From contig OW203769.1 of NCBI GenBank assembly GCA_934045905.1, positions 14,787,705 to 14,851,704 of the forward strand: a stretch of 64,000 nt of DNA. The letters are read 5' to 3'. Numbering within the stretch: position 1 is the stretch's first letter; each line of letters begins with the position of its first letter. The DNA is from Leuctra nigra (lineage: Eukaryota; Arthropoda; Insecta; Plecoptera; Leuctridae). The notes beneath the pieces are model-generated. The model saw only the letters and a program-made list of their open reading frames with translations, ran no database searches and was not told where the DNA came from. Below, in pieces: positions 45,274 through 57,500 of this stretch. A program made the position numbers and the translations under genes.

Positions 45274-45489
45274 ACTGAAACGGCGGCCATCTTGTAGGCG
45301 CATGCGCATTGATCTCGCTATTGTTATTATGTTGATGATGTCATTACTGTGTTAGAAGAATGCTTTTGCTTGATGCTTGTGATTATTGAATCACGTACCA
45401 AATATATTATTTATTTTCTTTGAAATTATGTATTGAATTTTATTATTTCATTCCTTCCTTTTCCACTTAAATATTGTACAGGAACAATG

Positions 45490-45645
45490 TAGCTCAACAT
45501 TAGCTCTCTGGACCAGAACTGCGAGGTTCCGGGTTCGATTACCGCGGCTTCCTGACTGGGGATTTCTCATTGTTGTTCAACAACAATAATATTATCATAA
45601 TGATTCATCAGCCTAGTTGCAGAGCAGTGCGACGTTAACCACTAT
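45490..45645 (+). mobile_element. Diverged SINE copy
   Basis: CCGGGTTCGATTACCGCGGC (B-box region), then TTCCTGACTGGGGATTTC, and the 3' end GCAGAGCAGTGCGACGTTAA match the SINE family. The A-box region is poorly preserved. Confidence 0.6.
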
Positions 45646-45664
45646 ACCTGCCACTGAAATAAGA

Positions 45665-47114
45665 CTAGGACAACGCTCAGTGTAACGCGTTGATGAGCGA
45701 GCACTGATACGTGAAACATCTCCAACCAAACACGATCGACTTAATCAAAGCTTATTATTACAATACTTATTTGTTTTTCCTTTTGCTTTTTTCCAATTTG
45801 TACACTCTTAAATAATTTAATAACAGATCCGTGTGCCTTACCTTTCGATCTATCTCTTTTGACAGATCTTTTAATACGCTTAAAGTGGCAACAAGTCTGT
45901 AAAAATTTGATTGATTAGGTTGAAATTTTGAAAAATATGACATAATGTTTTTCTTGATCACCACGCAAATTATGAAAATAAGGAGATTCCAGGGAAAATA
46001 TTGTAAGTAGATGTCAGTTGAGACTGACAGTTGAGATTGATTTTGCTATTAGCAAAATCAATCCATTTTGGAAAGTCAAAAAAATATCCGGGAAGATTTA
46101 AACTGATTCAAGACGATTCACAGAAAAGATCGAAACTGAATAACCGTTCAACATAGCAAGCTGAAGCTTGGCATGAATAAATCATAATACATATAACTAT
46201 ACCTAGTGAGTACTAAATTCCTTTTTCTGTATTTTTATTGCAATTTTTCTTAAATAAAGTCGGTATGTACCTGATTTTTCGTCATTGGGTTTTAAAACCA
46301 ACATTTATTGGTGCCTGTGAGGCTGTGGCAAGGTTAGATATCAAGTTATTGACAAAAGGAAACTTAGCCCTCTCCGCCTATTCATAACGAAGACAACGAG
46401 TCCACTTGCAAGTAGGTATGTATAGAGTGAAAATTGCGGTATCTACAATATTTTTAATGCAAAAGCAATATTTCGCAAAAAAATATCGGGACCAAAGTAT
46501 TGGAGGCGAAATAGGTCAAGTGGGTTGTAGATCACTTATAGACTGAGGAAAATACATAATCTTTCCGTTGTGCAATAGTTTGGCCAATTTCGTGTTTTAT
46601 ATGTTTAGTCACGTGGTATCACTCGAATACCCTTAATCGATACATTTGAATTTTCCACCAATGGGAAGAAATTTTAAAAAATTTGACTAATTACGGGATT
46701 TATGTGAAACTTTGTAATTTAATGGTCTAAATGATATTGCAAAATTTCAAATTGATCAAAGAAACCTATTAAAATATTTATTTTACATTTTATAACCAAT
46801 TCAACGGCTTTCGAAAAAAATTGGGTCGGCAAGCATCCGAGTTACACAATGTGTGCAAAATGTCAGCTTGATCGGTGAAACGGTGCTACTTGGTCAGGCG
46901 CGTAGGAACTACTTTCATAATGGGGGAGGGGGGGGGGGGGGGGTCGCAGCCTTCCAGTTTTAGCCCCGCAGGGCGTTTTTTTTTAGAATGAGTAATTTAA
47001 AAGTGATTCTGGGGCTCTAAAATGCACGAAGAAACCTGGTGGGACAGAAAAAAAACAATTAGAGCTTCCTGCAAAAAGAACGAAAAGGAGACGATTATAG
47101 CTTCGCTGGCTCAA
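45665..47114 (+). mobile_element. RepA copy carrying RepF and RepG insertions
   Basis: Begins CTAGGACAACGCTCAGTGTA and ends GGAGACGATTATAGCTTCGC. RepF copy 2 (about 45980-46640) and a reverse RepG fragment (about 46893-47035, with a G run at 46923-46943) interrupt it. 47117-47573 downstream shows nothing recognisable. Confidence 0.65.
45980..46640 (+). repeat. RepF copy 2
   Basis: Same order of words as 34620-35300 (AAAAAAATATCCGGGA, GACGATTCACAGAAAA, ACATAGCAAGCTGAAGC, AGTTTGGCCAATTTCGTGTT), with many substitutions and small indels. Confidence 0.7.
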
Positions 47115-47573
47115 AGTATATTAAATTTGCTTTGACTGATAAAATTCTAGGAAAATAACTTTTTAAAATAAGGAACTTCTGTATCATCTAATAGGTAGAA
47201 GAGATTAATTTGCCAGAAAATCACTTTAATTGTTTTAATTACAGTACACTTTCGTTTGAAATCGCTCCTATAATTAGATGATTAGTAACTACAGCTTAAA
47301 GAGCGATGTACACAATAACAACGATTACCGTGAAAGTATCAATTACCTGCGTGCTTCCTTCAGAACTGTTACGTCATTCATTACGAACAAGGCGAGCAAA
47401 TTGATTCAAATCAGTAATTAAAATTAAAACATCCGTCTCAACTGCATGGATTATTCAACGATCTGCTTCGATACACGATGAAACATTTAGTAACATTATT
47501 AGTGACTCTCGCAAATTTTAATCACATTTGCTTGATCTCCTTCATTTACATTTAATAACAATTTTGTAAATTA

Positions 47574-48470
47574 TTGAGCGAGCGAAGCGAGCGTCTCCTT
47601 TTGGCTCTTTTGGCACGGACCTCTGTTTTATTTTATTTTTTTTTGTTTTTGTTTTTGGCTGCTAATAGCCGATACACAGGTCGCACCGTTTCACCGATCG
47701 ATCTGAAATTTTGCACATATGTAAAACCAACCTTCTCTGTTTGCAGACCCTAATTTTTTTGAAATCCATTCATTGGTTGAAATTTAAATAAACATCTCCT
47801 GATAGGCTGAAAAATGAAAATGGACTTAGACAAATGTGATCGACCTTATATTTTGCATGGTCATTAACACCAACATTGTCTCTTATTTTACAAATTTTCA
47901 GCCAAATCCTCCCATTGGTTAAAATTTAAAAAAATATTTCATGTGCTTTGTGAAATTTAAACCAGAACCGTTTGACCGATCAACTTAAAATTTTGCATGG
48001 TCATCGGGTCCAACATTATCTGTATTTTTGACAATTTTCAGACTAAACTGTGTTTAAATTCAAAAGTTATTGACAGTTTACGGATATTTTGCGTGTTGGC
48101 TATCATATTTCTCGAATTTCATATTTCACGGCATCTTCGAATCTTCACTTCAAGGTTGTTAGAGCAGAAACTTTCAAACGTATATTATGAAACTGATATG
48201 ACCGTATAAAATTTTTTGGAACGATATCCTGTGATGTTTGGAAATTAACAAGGAATCGTTCAATCATAAATGTTCAATCAATCAACTTAAAACTTTGCGT
48301 GGTTATTGGGACCAATATTTTAGGAATTGTTGGAGATTTTCATACAAGTCTGTGACGAAATTCAAGAATTATTGGCTTTTAAGGACATTTTCGATAAACA
48401 TAATTTCGGTTCGAGGTGTTGCGCGTATCCGTGCTCGCTCATCAACGCGTTACTCAGAGCGTTTTCCTAG
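47574..48470 (-). mobile_element. RepA copy, reverse orientation
   Basis: Near full length: right end GACGCTCGCTTCGCTCGCTC at 47574 and left end CTAGGAAAACGCTCTGAGTA at 48470 (read on the - strand). 48471-48887 holds no recognised feature. Confidence 0.75.
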
Positions 48471-48887
48471 TTTTATATAATACAATCCAGCTTATGTATA
48501 TTTATTTCTAATCATATAGTTCGCACACACATTGCCTACGTATTTATATTTAGTTATAAATAAGAAGACATACCTACCGATAACTAGGGCTAGGATGTTT
48601 AGGACACATCTTTATTTAATTTTTTGTTCAGACACGTCTAAAAAATCATGTGTTCCTGATTTTAAAAATAAGTGTTTGATTTTGCCTGAAAATGTTTTTT
48701 CTAATTTTTTAATTAATTCAGTCCTTTCCTTGCTATTTTAATTTTTTTTGGCCTTTTTTTAAATTATTGGGGAAAATAATATCAAATATTTGTTTCAAGT
48801 TACAAATAAAATTGTTGTCTTCACAAAATGTCCATCCTCCACTTGGATGACCAACAACGATACTTGACACATTAAGGTGCTGCAAGA

Positions 48888-49412
48888 GCGAGCGATTTTG
48901 CTGCTTTTTGTAGACACTTTTTCAATACGATTGGAGACGAAATGGGTAGAGCAAATTATTTGAAATTTTAATCGTGATTAGATAAAAGACAAACTTAGGG
49001 TTATCCCTTGGTACATTTTTAATTTTTTGTTTCGTTAATTAGTAATAATTAGTGGATGTTTGGAGAAAAATTAACTATTTTCTCGTCTCCCTGGGCGCCG
49101 TATAAAATTAAATTTCAAAAATGTGCCAAGGGATAACCCTAAGTTTGTCTTTCATCTAATCATGATTAAAATTTGAGATCAATTCGTTTACGGGTTTAGT
49201 CTCCAAACGTATCGCAAATTTCATAGTTTTGCGCTGTTTTTTTTTTGAATAACCGGCGCCTAATTAACGATGCAATAAGCAAAAATGAAAAAGTGCTACT
49301 AATATACAATCAGACTGATCATGTGAACATTCTGTAAAAGTTACACTCACTTATGAAACAATTTTTCTCTCTCAATTTTTTAAAACGGCCGAGCGCTAGT
49401 ATCACCTAACAC
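48888..49412 (+). mobile_element. RepH copy 2
   Basis: Matches 1770-2272. An internal inverted repeat pairs GACAAACTTAGGGTTATCCC with GGGATAACCCTAAGTTTGTC. The borders are GAGCGAGCGATTTTG and TTTTAAAACGGCCGAGCGCT. 49413-49830 shows nothing else. Confidence 0.7.
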
Positions 49413-49830
49413 ATTCATATAATAATTTAAGTTAATTTTAATATCTTACTCCTAATTCAACTCCTAAACCAATAAATCGAATAAATGTTGACAAATATTA
49501 CAAAGCCTATAACATTTTCATTGGTCCTTTTTCGGGATTGTGGTCCTTTTTTAATAAATACTATTTGCCTGCCTTTTTGGACGTTTCATAGGTCCTAAAC
49601 ATCCTAACCCTACATATATCATCACTTAGCGAACCAAGAAAATATGAGCAGCTTATCTTCAAAACACAGTATATCAATCCAGTAAATTTTTCCGTTCGAG
49701 TTGGAAACACATGAATCCTGATACTTCTGGTAAAGATCAATTAAACCTCACGGTATTGAATTAAGTAAACACATTGAGACATTTGTTTCTCTCCATAGTT
49801 AATAATTGTGTTGATCTCTGTGAGATGATT

Positions 49831-50098
49831 TTTTTTGTCTGGGGCTTAACGTCGCATTGTTCTGCAGCGAGGCTAATGGCGACGGATGAATGATTATGAT
49901 GATGATTGGGAGATGATGGTGAAGAGTAGATAAGGATGGAAGGTGGGAAGGAGGCGGTCGTGGCCTATTAGTAGGGTACCTTCCCAGCATTTGCCTGTCG
50001 CCTGGGGGAAAACCACGAAAAACCCCAGTCAGGAAGGACGGCCGCGGGAATCGAACCCGGGCCTCCGGAATACAAGTTCAGAGCGTTACCACTCAACT
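49831..50098 (-). mobile_element. tRNA-derived SINE, reverse, with 11-bp target duplication
   Basis: GTGAGATGATT (49820-49830) and GTGAAATGATT (50099-50109) flank the element, 10 of 11 bases matching. On the - strand it has the B box GGTTCGATTCC and an A-box region beginning at GTTGAGTGGTAACG. It ends GCGACGTTAAGCCCCAGAC plus A run. Confidence 0.85.
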
Positions 50099-50308
50099 GT
50101 GAAATGATTATTGACATTCTGCGATTTGAAACCGCATGTTCTTAATATGTTTTCCAGTCCATTGACCTCCTAAATGTTCATATCACTGCCCTAGTGTAAA
50201 TTAATTCAAATGTATAGCACGCATTTTATTCTAAAATGAAGATGTATTTTTTACCGTATACAATAGCAGTACAAAGGAATAATTTCTAAAATTTCAGGAT
50301 TAGAATAA

Positions 50309-50443
50309 TTAAAATCTTCTTGATAGGGATATTATATCCTGTACTAGTTTATTTTTAGGTAATGTCAACAGATTCGATCAATATGTTTGGACCTGAAGAA
50401 AGTCCAAACATACAGGATGAAATATCCCTATCTTGAAGATTTA
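50309..50443. mobile_element. About 135-bp MITE
   Basis: AAATCTTCTTGATAGGGATA with ATATCCTGTA inside is mirrored by TACAGGAT and TATCCCTATCTTGAAGATTT. AATAATT is present at both flanks and is a candidate target duplication. Confidence 0.75.
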
Positions 50444-50556
50444 AATAATTTCTAAAATATTATTTCTTGTATGGTTTAAAAGTAGCAAGAATTATGAATC
50501 AATAAGAGTGATAAAACTGAATCTGAAACATTTAGGCAACAAGCTGAGACATGAAT

Positions 50557-51405
50557 TTATTTCACACTCAAGAGTTCAGAGAATGACTGTATAAGTCAGT
50601 TGTACTCAACCTGCGGCCCGGGGGACTAATTATCGTGGCACCCCAGTTGATGTTTCAAATAGGTACTTATTTATTCACAAAATGTGGCCACTGAAAAAAT
50701 ATTAAATAATATTACAAAAAATCTCATTTCATTTGAGACTTATTTTGCGAGTTGTCATGTTAGGATCCACGCATCAGGCTGAAAATAAGAGGGATGCTAC
50801 TTATATGAAACTTCATACTTGTTGCAACGACAATGAAGCCATTTACCAATTCCGAAAATTGTAAAATAAGTTTGGTTTGACGTGTGAAATATTGTTTGAT
50901 TTGTTTCAAAATAAACAAAAGACACTGAATGAACCAGGCTCGTAGGAAGGATCAATTACAAATTTGCTTAAATTCTAAAAAAGCGCCCTGCGGGGCAACA
51001 ATTGAGGGTAGCGTGCTTCAGTTCGTGCATTTTAGAGCCCCAGAACCACTTTTAAATTGTTAAAATAAAAAAAACACCCTGCGGGGCTAAAAGCGAGAGG
51101 CACCCCCCCGATAAAAGTAGTTCCTACGCGCCTAGAATTAACCTACCTGATCAAGTGAGCATTATTGTGTTTCTTTTTGTAAATGCGGCCCGCCAACAAA
51201 ACCAAATTCGTATTATTGGCAAGTCAAAAAGGTTGAGTACCACTGGTATAATTGTGGTGACCGTGGAAATGACAATGAGCAATAACGTCATGTCAAAATT
51301 AAACAGGTGTGCACACAAGTTTATTGCTGCGGAGTTGTTACGAGAAGATGTTAAAATTACGTACAATTGTAAAATTAATAGTTTTTTAATTGTTTTCTCT
51401 ACTTT
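50557..51405 (-). pseudogene. Gustatory receptor last exon, interrupted by hAT element
   Basis: On the - strand from about 51405 (after GAACAG, a possible acceptor) to 51246 the frame reads KKLLILQLY..., then LFNFDMTLLLIVISTVTT. It matches the C-terminal part of both local receptors (MFDFDAKLLLSVVATVTA and IQLDLTLLLSVVATVAS). At TTII the frame runs into the hAT element. On the other side of the element the frame resumes after the duplicated target and reaches a stop at about 50557. The rest of the receptor is not found upstream (a 264-bp palindrome lies there), so this is a relic or one exon of a broken gene. Confidence 0.6.
50597..51245. mobile_element. 649-bp hAT-type non-autonomous element containing RepG
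   Basis: Ends CAGTTGTACTCAACCTGCGG and, in reverse, CAGTGGTACTCAACCT. Flanking 8-bp duplication GTATAAGT (50589-50596) and GTATAATT (51246-51253), one mismatch. RepG copy 2 (about 50938-51135, AGGCTCGTAGGAA to TTCCTACGCGCCT) lies inside. No transposase ORF. It splits the gustatory-receptor-like exon on the - strand. Confidence 0.85.
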
Positions 51406-51421
51406 CTGTTCAGGCATAACC

Positions 51422-51685
51422 ACAGCCTTCTCGACAGTCACTTCGTTCTCTGGGTAGCTGCCTGCCGACCGCCGATGCAAACTATGACGTCATCGGGTTC
51501 TTGCACGGCCGGGAGCGCTACTCCAGGCGGGGTGGCAATAAAATGAACTAACCAATAGTACATTTTATTGCCACCCCGCCGGTAGTAGCGCCCCGAACCG
51601 TGCAAGAACCCGATGACGTCATAGTTTGCATCGGCGGTCGGCAGGCAGCTACCCAGAGAACGAAGTGACTGTCGAGAAGGCTGTG
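51422..51685. repeat. 264-bp near-perfect palindrome
   Basis: Arms of about 125 bp (51422-51545 and 51562-51685) with a spacer of about 15 bases. They contain GGTAGCTGCCTGCCGACCGC and ATGACGTCATCGGGTTCTTG and their mirrors. Arm differences cluster near the centre (CCGGGAGCGCTACTCC against CCGGTAGTAGCGCC). No flanking duplication or relation to another repeat was found. Open frames here mirror each other and are not genes. Confidence 0.85.
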
Positions 51686-51937
51686 GGCATAACAGTAGTT
51701 GGCCACTGTTTGCCTTCATGTACTGAGGGGACTGATGGGGCTATTGACTAGAAAGGTATGTTAAATTCGTATTCTGTTATGTATTTTGTTACTATTAACA
51801 GCGTAGTAAGTGTAGTATAATTACACTCAAACCAATAAAATCGGTACTCGAAAAGAAAAGGATTGGCTGATTAATGTTTGACGGCAGTACCATGGAAAAT
51901 TTTGAATTTCAGGAATGAATTTGGTGCGTTTCTAAAA

Positions 51938-53414
51938 CTAGGAAAACGCTCAGTGTAACGCGTTGATGAGCGAGCACAGAACATGCAACATCCCCAGTCA
52001 CGATAAATGACACGACACCAGACGATTTTCTCTGTAACTTTCCAATCTCCATATAAATACCTGGATGAAATGAATATCAGATCCATTGTGTCGTGGCTTT
52101 CCTACATACTTTTTCCAGCTTTTGACAACCCATAAAATGACTCGTAAAATGACAATTATTAATACTTGACTGATTGGGCTTAACATGTGTAAAATTTTAG
52201 ATTATGTTGGTCTTGATCACCATGCAAAATTTGTACTTATAGCGTTTTCCACTGACCGCACTGGTGCTGCACTGGTTTGCACTGAGAGCGGGTGTCGTTT
52301 TCCACTGGGAAATCCAGTGTGCACTGGAGTGGTTTTTTCGTTTTCCACTGGCAAAGTTGCACGCTCTGAGGGCACATTTTGCCCTCAGGGCACACTTTGC
52401 ACATTTTGCACATTTTGTCAGGGCACACTGACAAAATTCTCAGAGGAAGTCATTGCACTCGAATATTCCAAGATGGACGCTTGAAAAATGGTTGCTGTTT
52501 ACCTATAACCTATTTGAATCTTCAAACAACTGTGATAGATTAATTGATCAACAATGGATGATCTAAAACGAATTCTATGAAATTCATTGGTATTTTTAGG
52601 TTATATTAGCACTGGAAATATCCTTGTTTTCCACTGGGGTTGCTTTTTTTGCCGCATAAGTGCAGAGCATGACGTCACAGAGCAATTATCTGCTCTATTC
52701 AGTGCATGCCAGAGGATAACGCCATTAATCGGAACATTTTGATTGTCGACCAATCATTTATACTTAAACCAATTGGAGGATTGATTGGGCCTTCGTACTG
52801 CATCCGATTTGATATGCCCTAGTTTTTTTTTACTGTAAATTGTGGACCGCTTGGCATGCTCTACAGCTGCCTTGGAGCAGAAGCTTAAAGAAGGCAAGGA
52901 TGAAAATGTAGTAAATATTTCAAGATTATGGAATAAAATGTCCCTAAAATGACCAAAACTTTTGAAAATATCTATACAGATTAGACTGAAAATTGGCAAA
53001 AATACCTTAAATGTTGGCACCAATGACCATGCGAAGTTTTAAGTTGGTCGGTCAATCGGTTCTAGTTTAAATTACAAAAATCACCGGAAAAATGGTTTCA
53101 AATTTGAACCAATGGGAGGATTTGGCTGAAATTTATTATGATTGGGTACAATGTTGGTTGCAATGACTTTGCTGCTAAATTTTAAATTGATTGGACTAAC
53201 CAATCGAATGATACATTTTTAAAAATTTGAACCAATCAGGGGATTTCAAAAAAATTAGGGTCTGCAAATCTCATATTTGGTCTGGACATCTGTGCAAAAT
53301 TTCAGCTCGATCGGATAAACGGTGCGACCTGTATACGAGCAGACGACAGACAAAAAAAAAACAGAGGTCCGTGCCAAAAGAGCCAAAAGGAGACGCTCGC
53401 TTCGCTCGCTCAAT
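51938..53414 (+). mobile_element. RepA copy with a nested MITE
   Basis: CTAGGAAAACGCTCAGTGTA at the left and GGAGACGCTCGCTTCGCTCG at the right. An element at 52240-52724 interrupts it. Its first 300 bases closely resemble the copy at 27993 (GAACATGCAACATC, GACGATTTT.TCTG.AACTTTCC). Confidence 0.75.
52240..52724. mobile_element. 485-bp PIF/Harbinger-like MITE inside RepA
   Basis: Flanked by TTA on both sides (52237-52239 and 52725-52727). The uninterrupted RepA at about 28280 reads ACTTAATCGG, so TTA is the duplicated target. Ends TAGCGTTTTCCACTG and, in reverse, TGGCGTTATCCTCTGG are imperfectly inverted. GTTTTCCACTGG recurs several times inside. Trinucleotide TWA duplications are characteristic of PIF/Harbinger. 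Confidence 0.75.
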
Positions 53415-54504
53415 AAATGGGCGATATAATTGGTCGGTAAATTGAATCGGAGATATTTCACGACAGGACTGCCAAAAAAGTGATAAAATATGCGTGGAAA
53501 CAGTGTCAAAAAATTATGTACTTGAAAAGCGATTATTGTTGGATGATATCTCCGCATTTATATATACATTCACAATAGGTTTATAATTTCAAATTCAGAT
53601 GTATGAAATTGAAATCGACATTTTTCACAATGCTACACAGCAGTTTTTTTTGCATTTCGGTCCTGATGGGCAGGTTGTACCAAATGATTTTGGTACATTT
53701 TAATTGTTAGGAAACATGAAAGATCTAATCATTCCCTTGTGAGTAATGTTCATATAAATATGCCCCGTAGATAGTTATTCAAATTTTATACTCTAAAGGC
53801 AGATTTAAAACGATTTTGGTATGAAATATTAAAATATAATCAATTTCGTCAGAAGATTCTCACATAACAATGCCGCTCAGAGATTTTTTTAATTCAGCCC
53901 TTATCGAGTAATTTTTTAATTACGTTAAGCGTTACCAGGGGGGGGGGGGGGCAGATTGATACTCTTCCCCCCCTACATACGTCTAGGAGGGTCACGTGCC
54001 ACCCTTGCCCCAAGATCATGGACATCATTACTACATTCATACTACTAAGGCAAGGTTTGTTTACTCCTATACCATTAACATTGGCTGAAGTGAAGCCTTT
54101 TCGGACCCTGAAATTCGTTTTTCTGACGGCGCAGCTCCATCTTTTATCTCCATAGTGAACTACTTTATCAATGGGTAAATGTTCATATTAGTCATATTTT
54201 TACCACCAGTAGCTGATATAAGCGTTATTCCGTCAGAATGACGAAAATTCTGGTACCTGGAAAGGCTTCACTTTCATTGGTCAAGTGAGAGAACCGTGTC
54301 TTACTTACTAGGATGAACTAAGCTATGATCCATGAATCTTGCTTGCCCCTCAGGGTTCCGACGCCACTGCTCCTATGTCATTTCTACTGTGTGCAAACTT
54401 TCAGATCGAATGGTTGAAGGGTTTGACCTGTGCAGTGCAGGCAAACACACAGAGGAAGTGCCATAAGTACTGTGGTGATGTTCGCTCAATAAGTACGAGT
54501 GTTT
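53415..54504. other. Non-coding stretch, nothing recognised
   Basis: AT-rich with a G run at about 53938-53951. No ORF, RNA gene or shared repeat recognised. It is the 3' flank of the odorant receptor gene on the - strand. Confidence 0.4.
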
Positions 54505-57500
54505 TCATTGCTGGTGCTTCTTAATGGTGGCTATGAGAGACATGTAGTAAGTGTAGGCGAGTTTTGTAACCTGAGAACAAAACAAACAGGGTTACTACTC
54601 GATAATGCTACAAACAAAACGGAACGAATTATACATGATTTTAAACTTGTATTACTATTTTTATTTAAACAATTATGGTATAGAATTGGGACATTCGCAA
54701 TGTTACGTCATGTGTAAGGTTTCATCATTTGAAGAGGTATGCTATTTTATTCTTACTTTAAAGAAAGTCTCGGCTGACATCGGAACAAAACCTCCTGCTC
54801 TGATAAGAATCGGTAGGTTTGCTCTTGCCATCATGATCCTCATTGCTTGCTTGAAACTCGCAGACGCTTCCAACCAATCGCAGTCAAAGATGGCGTCCTT
54901 CACCAGCGAACACTGAAAATTTCCACTTAAAAGACAAACTCGAATAATCTTACGTTCAACCACTTGAAACAACTACATACCTCTTCGCATATTTCGTCAC
55001 ATAAGTAACAAATGGCGTACAGTTGTATTAAACAACTCACGAGAAGACAAGATAATACAAAAGACTTCACATCTGCTTGAGGCACCTGGAAAATTGGAGA
55101 CACCTGACTACTTGACTATTTGTAGAGAAGGACCGCGTGTTTGGTCGAACAGTTCTTGTTCCATTACTTGGGTAGTTGACAATGCGAATTTAGGACTCAG
55201 TTTGGCCTAGGATGATAGCTTGGGGGGGGGGGGGGGGGGGGATTGGCAACCTAATGGCGTCACCCACGTTAGCTGATGCAGTACGCATTTGATACGCAAA
55301 TTACGTACGCATGTACGTAATTGATACGCATTGTACGCATTTGATTACGCATGTATGATACTGAAGAGGGAAATGTTGCCTTTTCTTGCTGCATCGTCAA
55401 TAAAATATTGGAGAGATATGTGTGTAGCATCATTGTCTTCATTACAATGCAGAGCATTGTGTGATTGCATTTTAAACTCCATTTTGTTGTGTAGTATACT
55501 TGTTTTGACTGGTTTAATATCTCGAGGAACTATAAGATCAAAACGTTGAAACCAGCGCCGACGGTAAAATATTACTGCAGCACTTTATTCACTACGTCTC
55601 ACATATGCAACGTGTTGATGTCTGAGATACATCATTGTCTTCCTTAAAGATTAACGAGTTGTGTGATATATAATGTGTGACATTTTATTGAATGATTCGA
55701 GGTATTTTCAACTGTTATAAAAGCGCGGCATTTACGTTATCACACACATGGTTTACAAGGTCACGTGAGTTGCTATTCCCTATCAGCTATCTTTCTAGGT
55801 TTGGCCATTGCGTCAAATGATAACTAATGTTACCAGAGTTGTGTACAAGCAGATGAGACCAGTTGGAATGAGATTGCATACGATCTGGACCATAAATATA
55901 TACTGCAACTCCTCTTCCAAACTTGCGACGTAACTGTGAAGAAAACAGAGAATTATGAGCCTTCACTCTTCAAACAAAAAGAAGAAGGGCTTAGAAGAAA
56001 TGTGGGTCATTAAAACTTTCCTAATCAGGAATCAAGTCTGCCACATCGCAACTAATGCACTACCTGGAGTTAACAATACCTCATGGAGTTTAAATTAGAG
56101 TTAGACAATGTTGATAGTAGCTGAACAATTTAAGATTTGTACATACCCACATAACTGTGGGAAATGTCTTCATTTCTCTTCACAGTCTTCATTTCTGGAA
56201 TTGGCAAAACGTGGGGATGGTCCAGTTTGCTTCCAAAACCTTCTATTTAAGCAGTAGTATGTTATTGATAATTACCTTATTAACTCAACATGGCGCTTAA
56301 TACATTCCTTAAGAATGGCCTCCATTTCCTTGTCAACATCCATCTTAGAAGCTGAATCAAGAATACTTAATCCTACTATCCTACATCTATGATGTACATC
56401 ATCTTGCTGTCGGTCAACTTTCAGATCCCTTGCATTGAGTTTCTGAAAAACTCGTCTCCACTTCGCTGCAACTCGACCAGCCCGGCTGTCCTTGACAGTG
56501 TCGTGTCTGAACATGAGTCTGAGACTGACTCGGTCCACAGCGGTGTGTCGGATGTTGAGGAGGGTGTGACGCAGGGCTCTGAACTGAGCGGCGGGCTGCA
56601 TCAAGATCGCCCAGATCGTCACCTCCATGAAGATGGTCAGGAGGAAGCAGAGGAAGCTGTTCAGTGCCGTGTAAGTGAGGGTCAACTCGAAGTACGGCGA
56701 GACCGTCTCGTCGTACGGATGCCAGCCACTGCAATGAAACGTGGTGATACTTGTAACACCTCGAACCGACTTTCGTAACATGAAGTATGCAACCAAACTA
56801 TTTGGTTATACTATGTTTTCAAATGAAATCAAAGCGAGATCAATGTACTTAATCTAGTGGAGCGGTCGCTCCACCCAGCCAAGTCGTACTGTAACTCACA
56901 CTCACTCAACATACCGTAAATGCCTAATAAACTGAGGAGCAGACCAAACACTTTTACTGTAAGCAACAACATGGCATTTTCGGCCTACTGGATCTTAAAA
57001 TTGGAAAATCTCACATTGTTGTGAAATGTCTTAATTTCGAGCTATGGCCCACCCCACCCCATATACCAAATTTGGGAACAACAGGTTTTGCCATTTGCGA
57101 GCTAGAGGGCCATGAAAACAGTGAAATTATACCCCTTCTTAAAGCTATCTGATGATGATTCAGATATCAAGAAACATTGTCGACAGGGCCACAGCCTAAA
57201 CGGCTAAACCGATCGATCTGAAATTTTTACCACATGTGCACTTTTGGCGTCTGATGATACCTTGCCCTTACGAATTTTTTGTGCCGCCATTTTGAAACCG
57301 GATGTGACGTCATATCTAGTAAACGGCTGGACCGATCGGAACGAAATTTGCGCCAATCGATTCAGACGGTCATCTATATGAAATATCAATAGTCGAAATA
57401 TACATTTACTATTACCGAAACCGGAAATGACGTCATAAAAATGAAAAATCAGACTTTAATCACCTCTTACTACAATAACTACATATTCAGATGGCTCATA

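Noticed and set aside
44881..45309. 142-codon - strand ORF over cuticle exon 3
   Set aside because: Antisense shadow of the RR-2 exon and RepG.
54742..54972. Reading through the sequence upstream of 54912 (VERKIIRVCLLSGNFQ) as receptor coding
   Set aside because: The phase-consistent acceptor at 54913 and the newly found exon 54981-55085 give a continuous receptor; the upstream part is intron.
56389..56778. 129-codon + strand ORF and a 106-codon - strand ORF in another frame
   Set aside because: Overlap odorant receptor exon 56276-56728, whose frame is supported by receptor motifs and splice phases.
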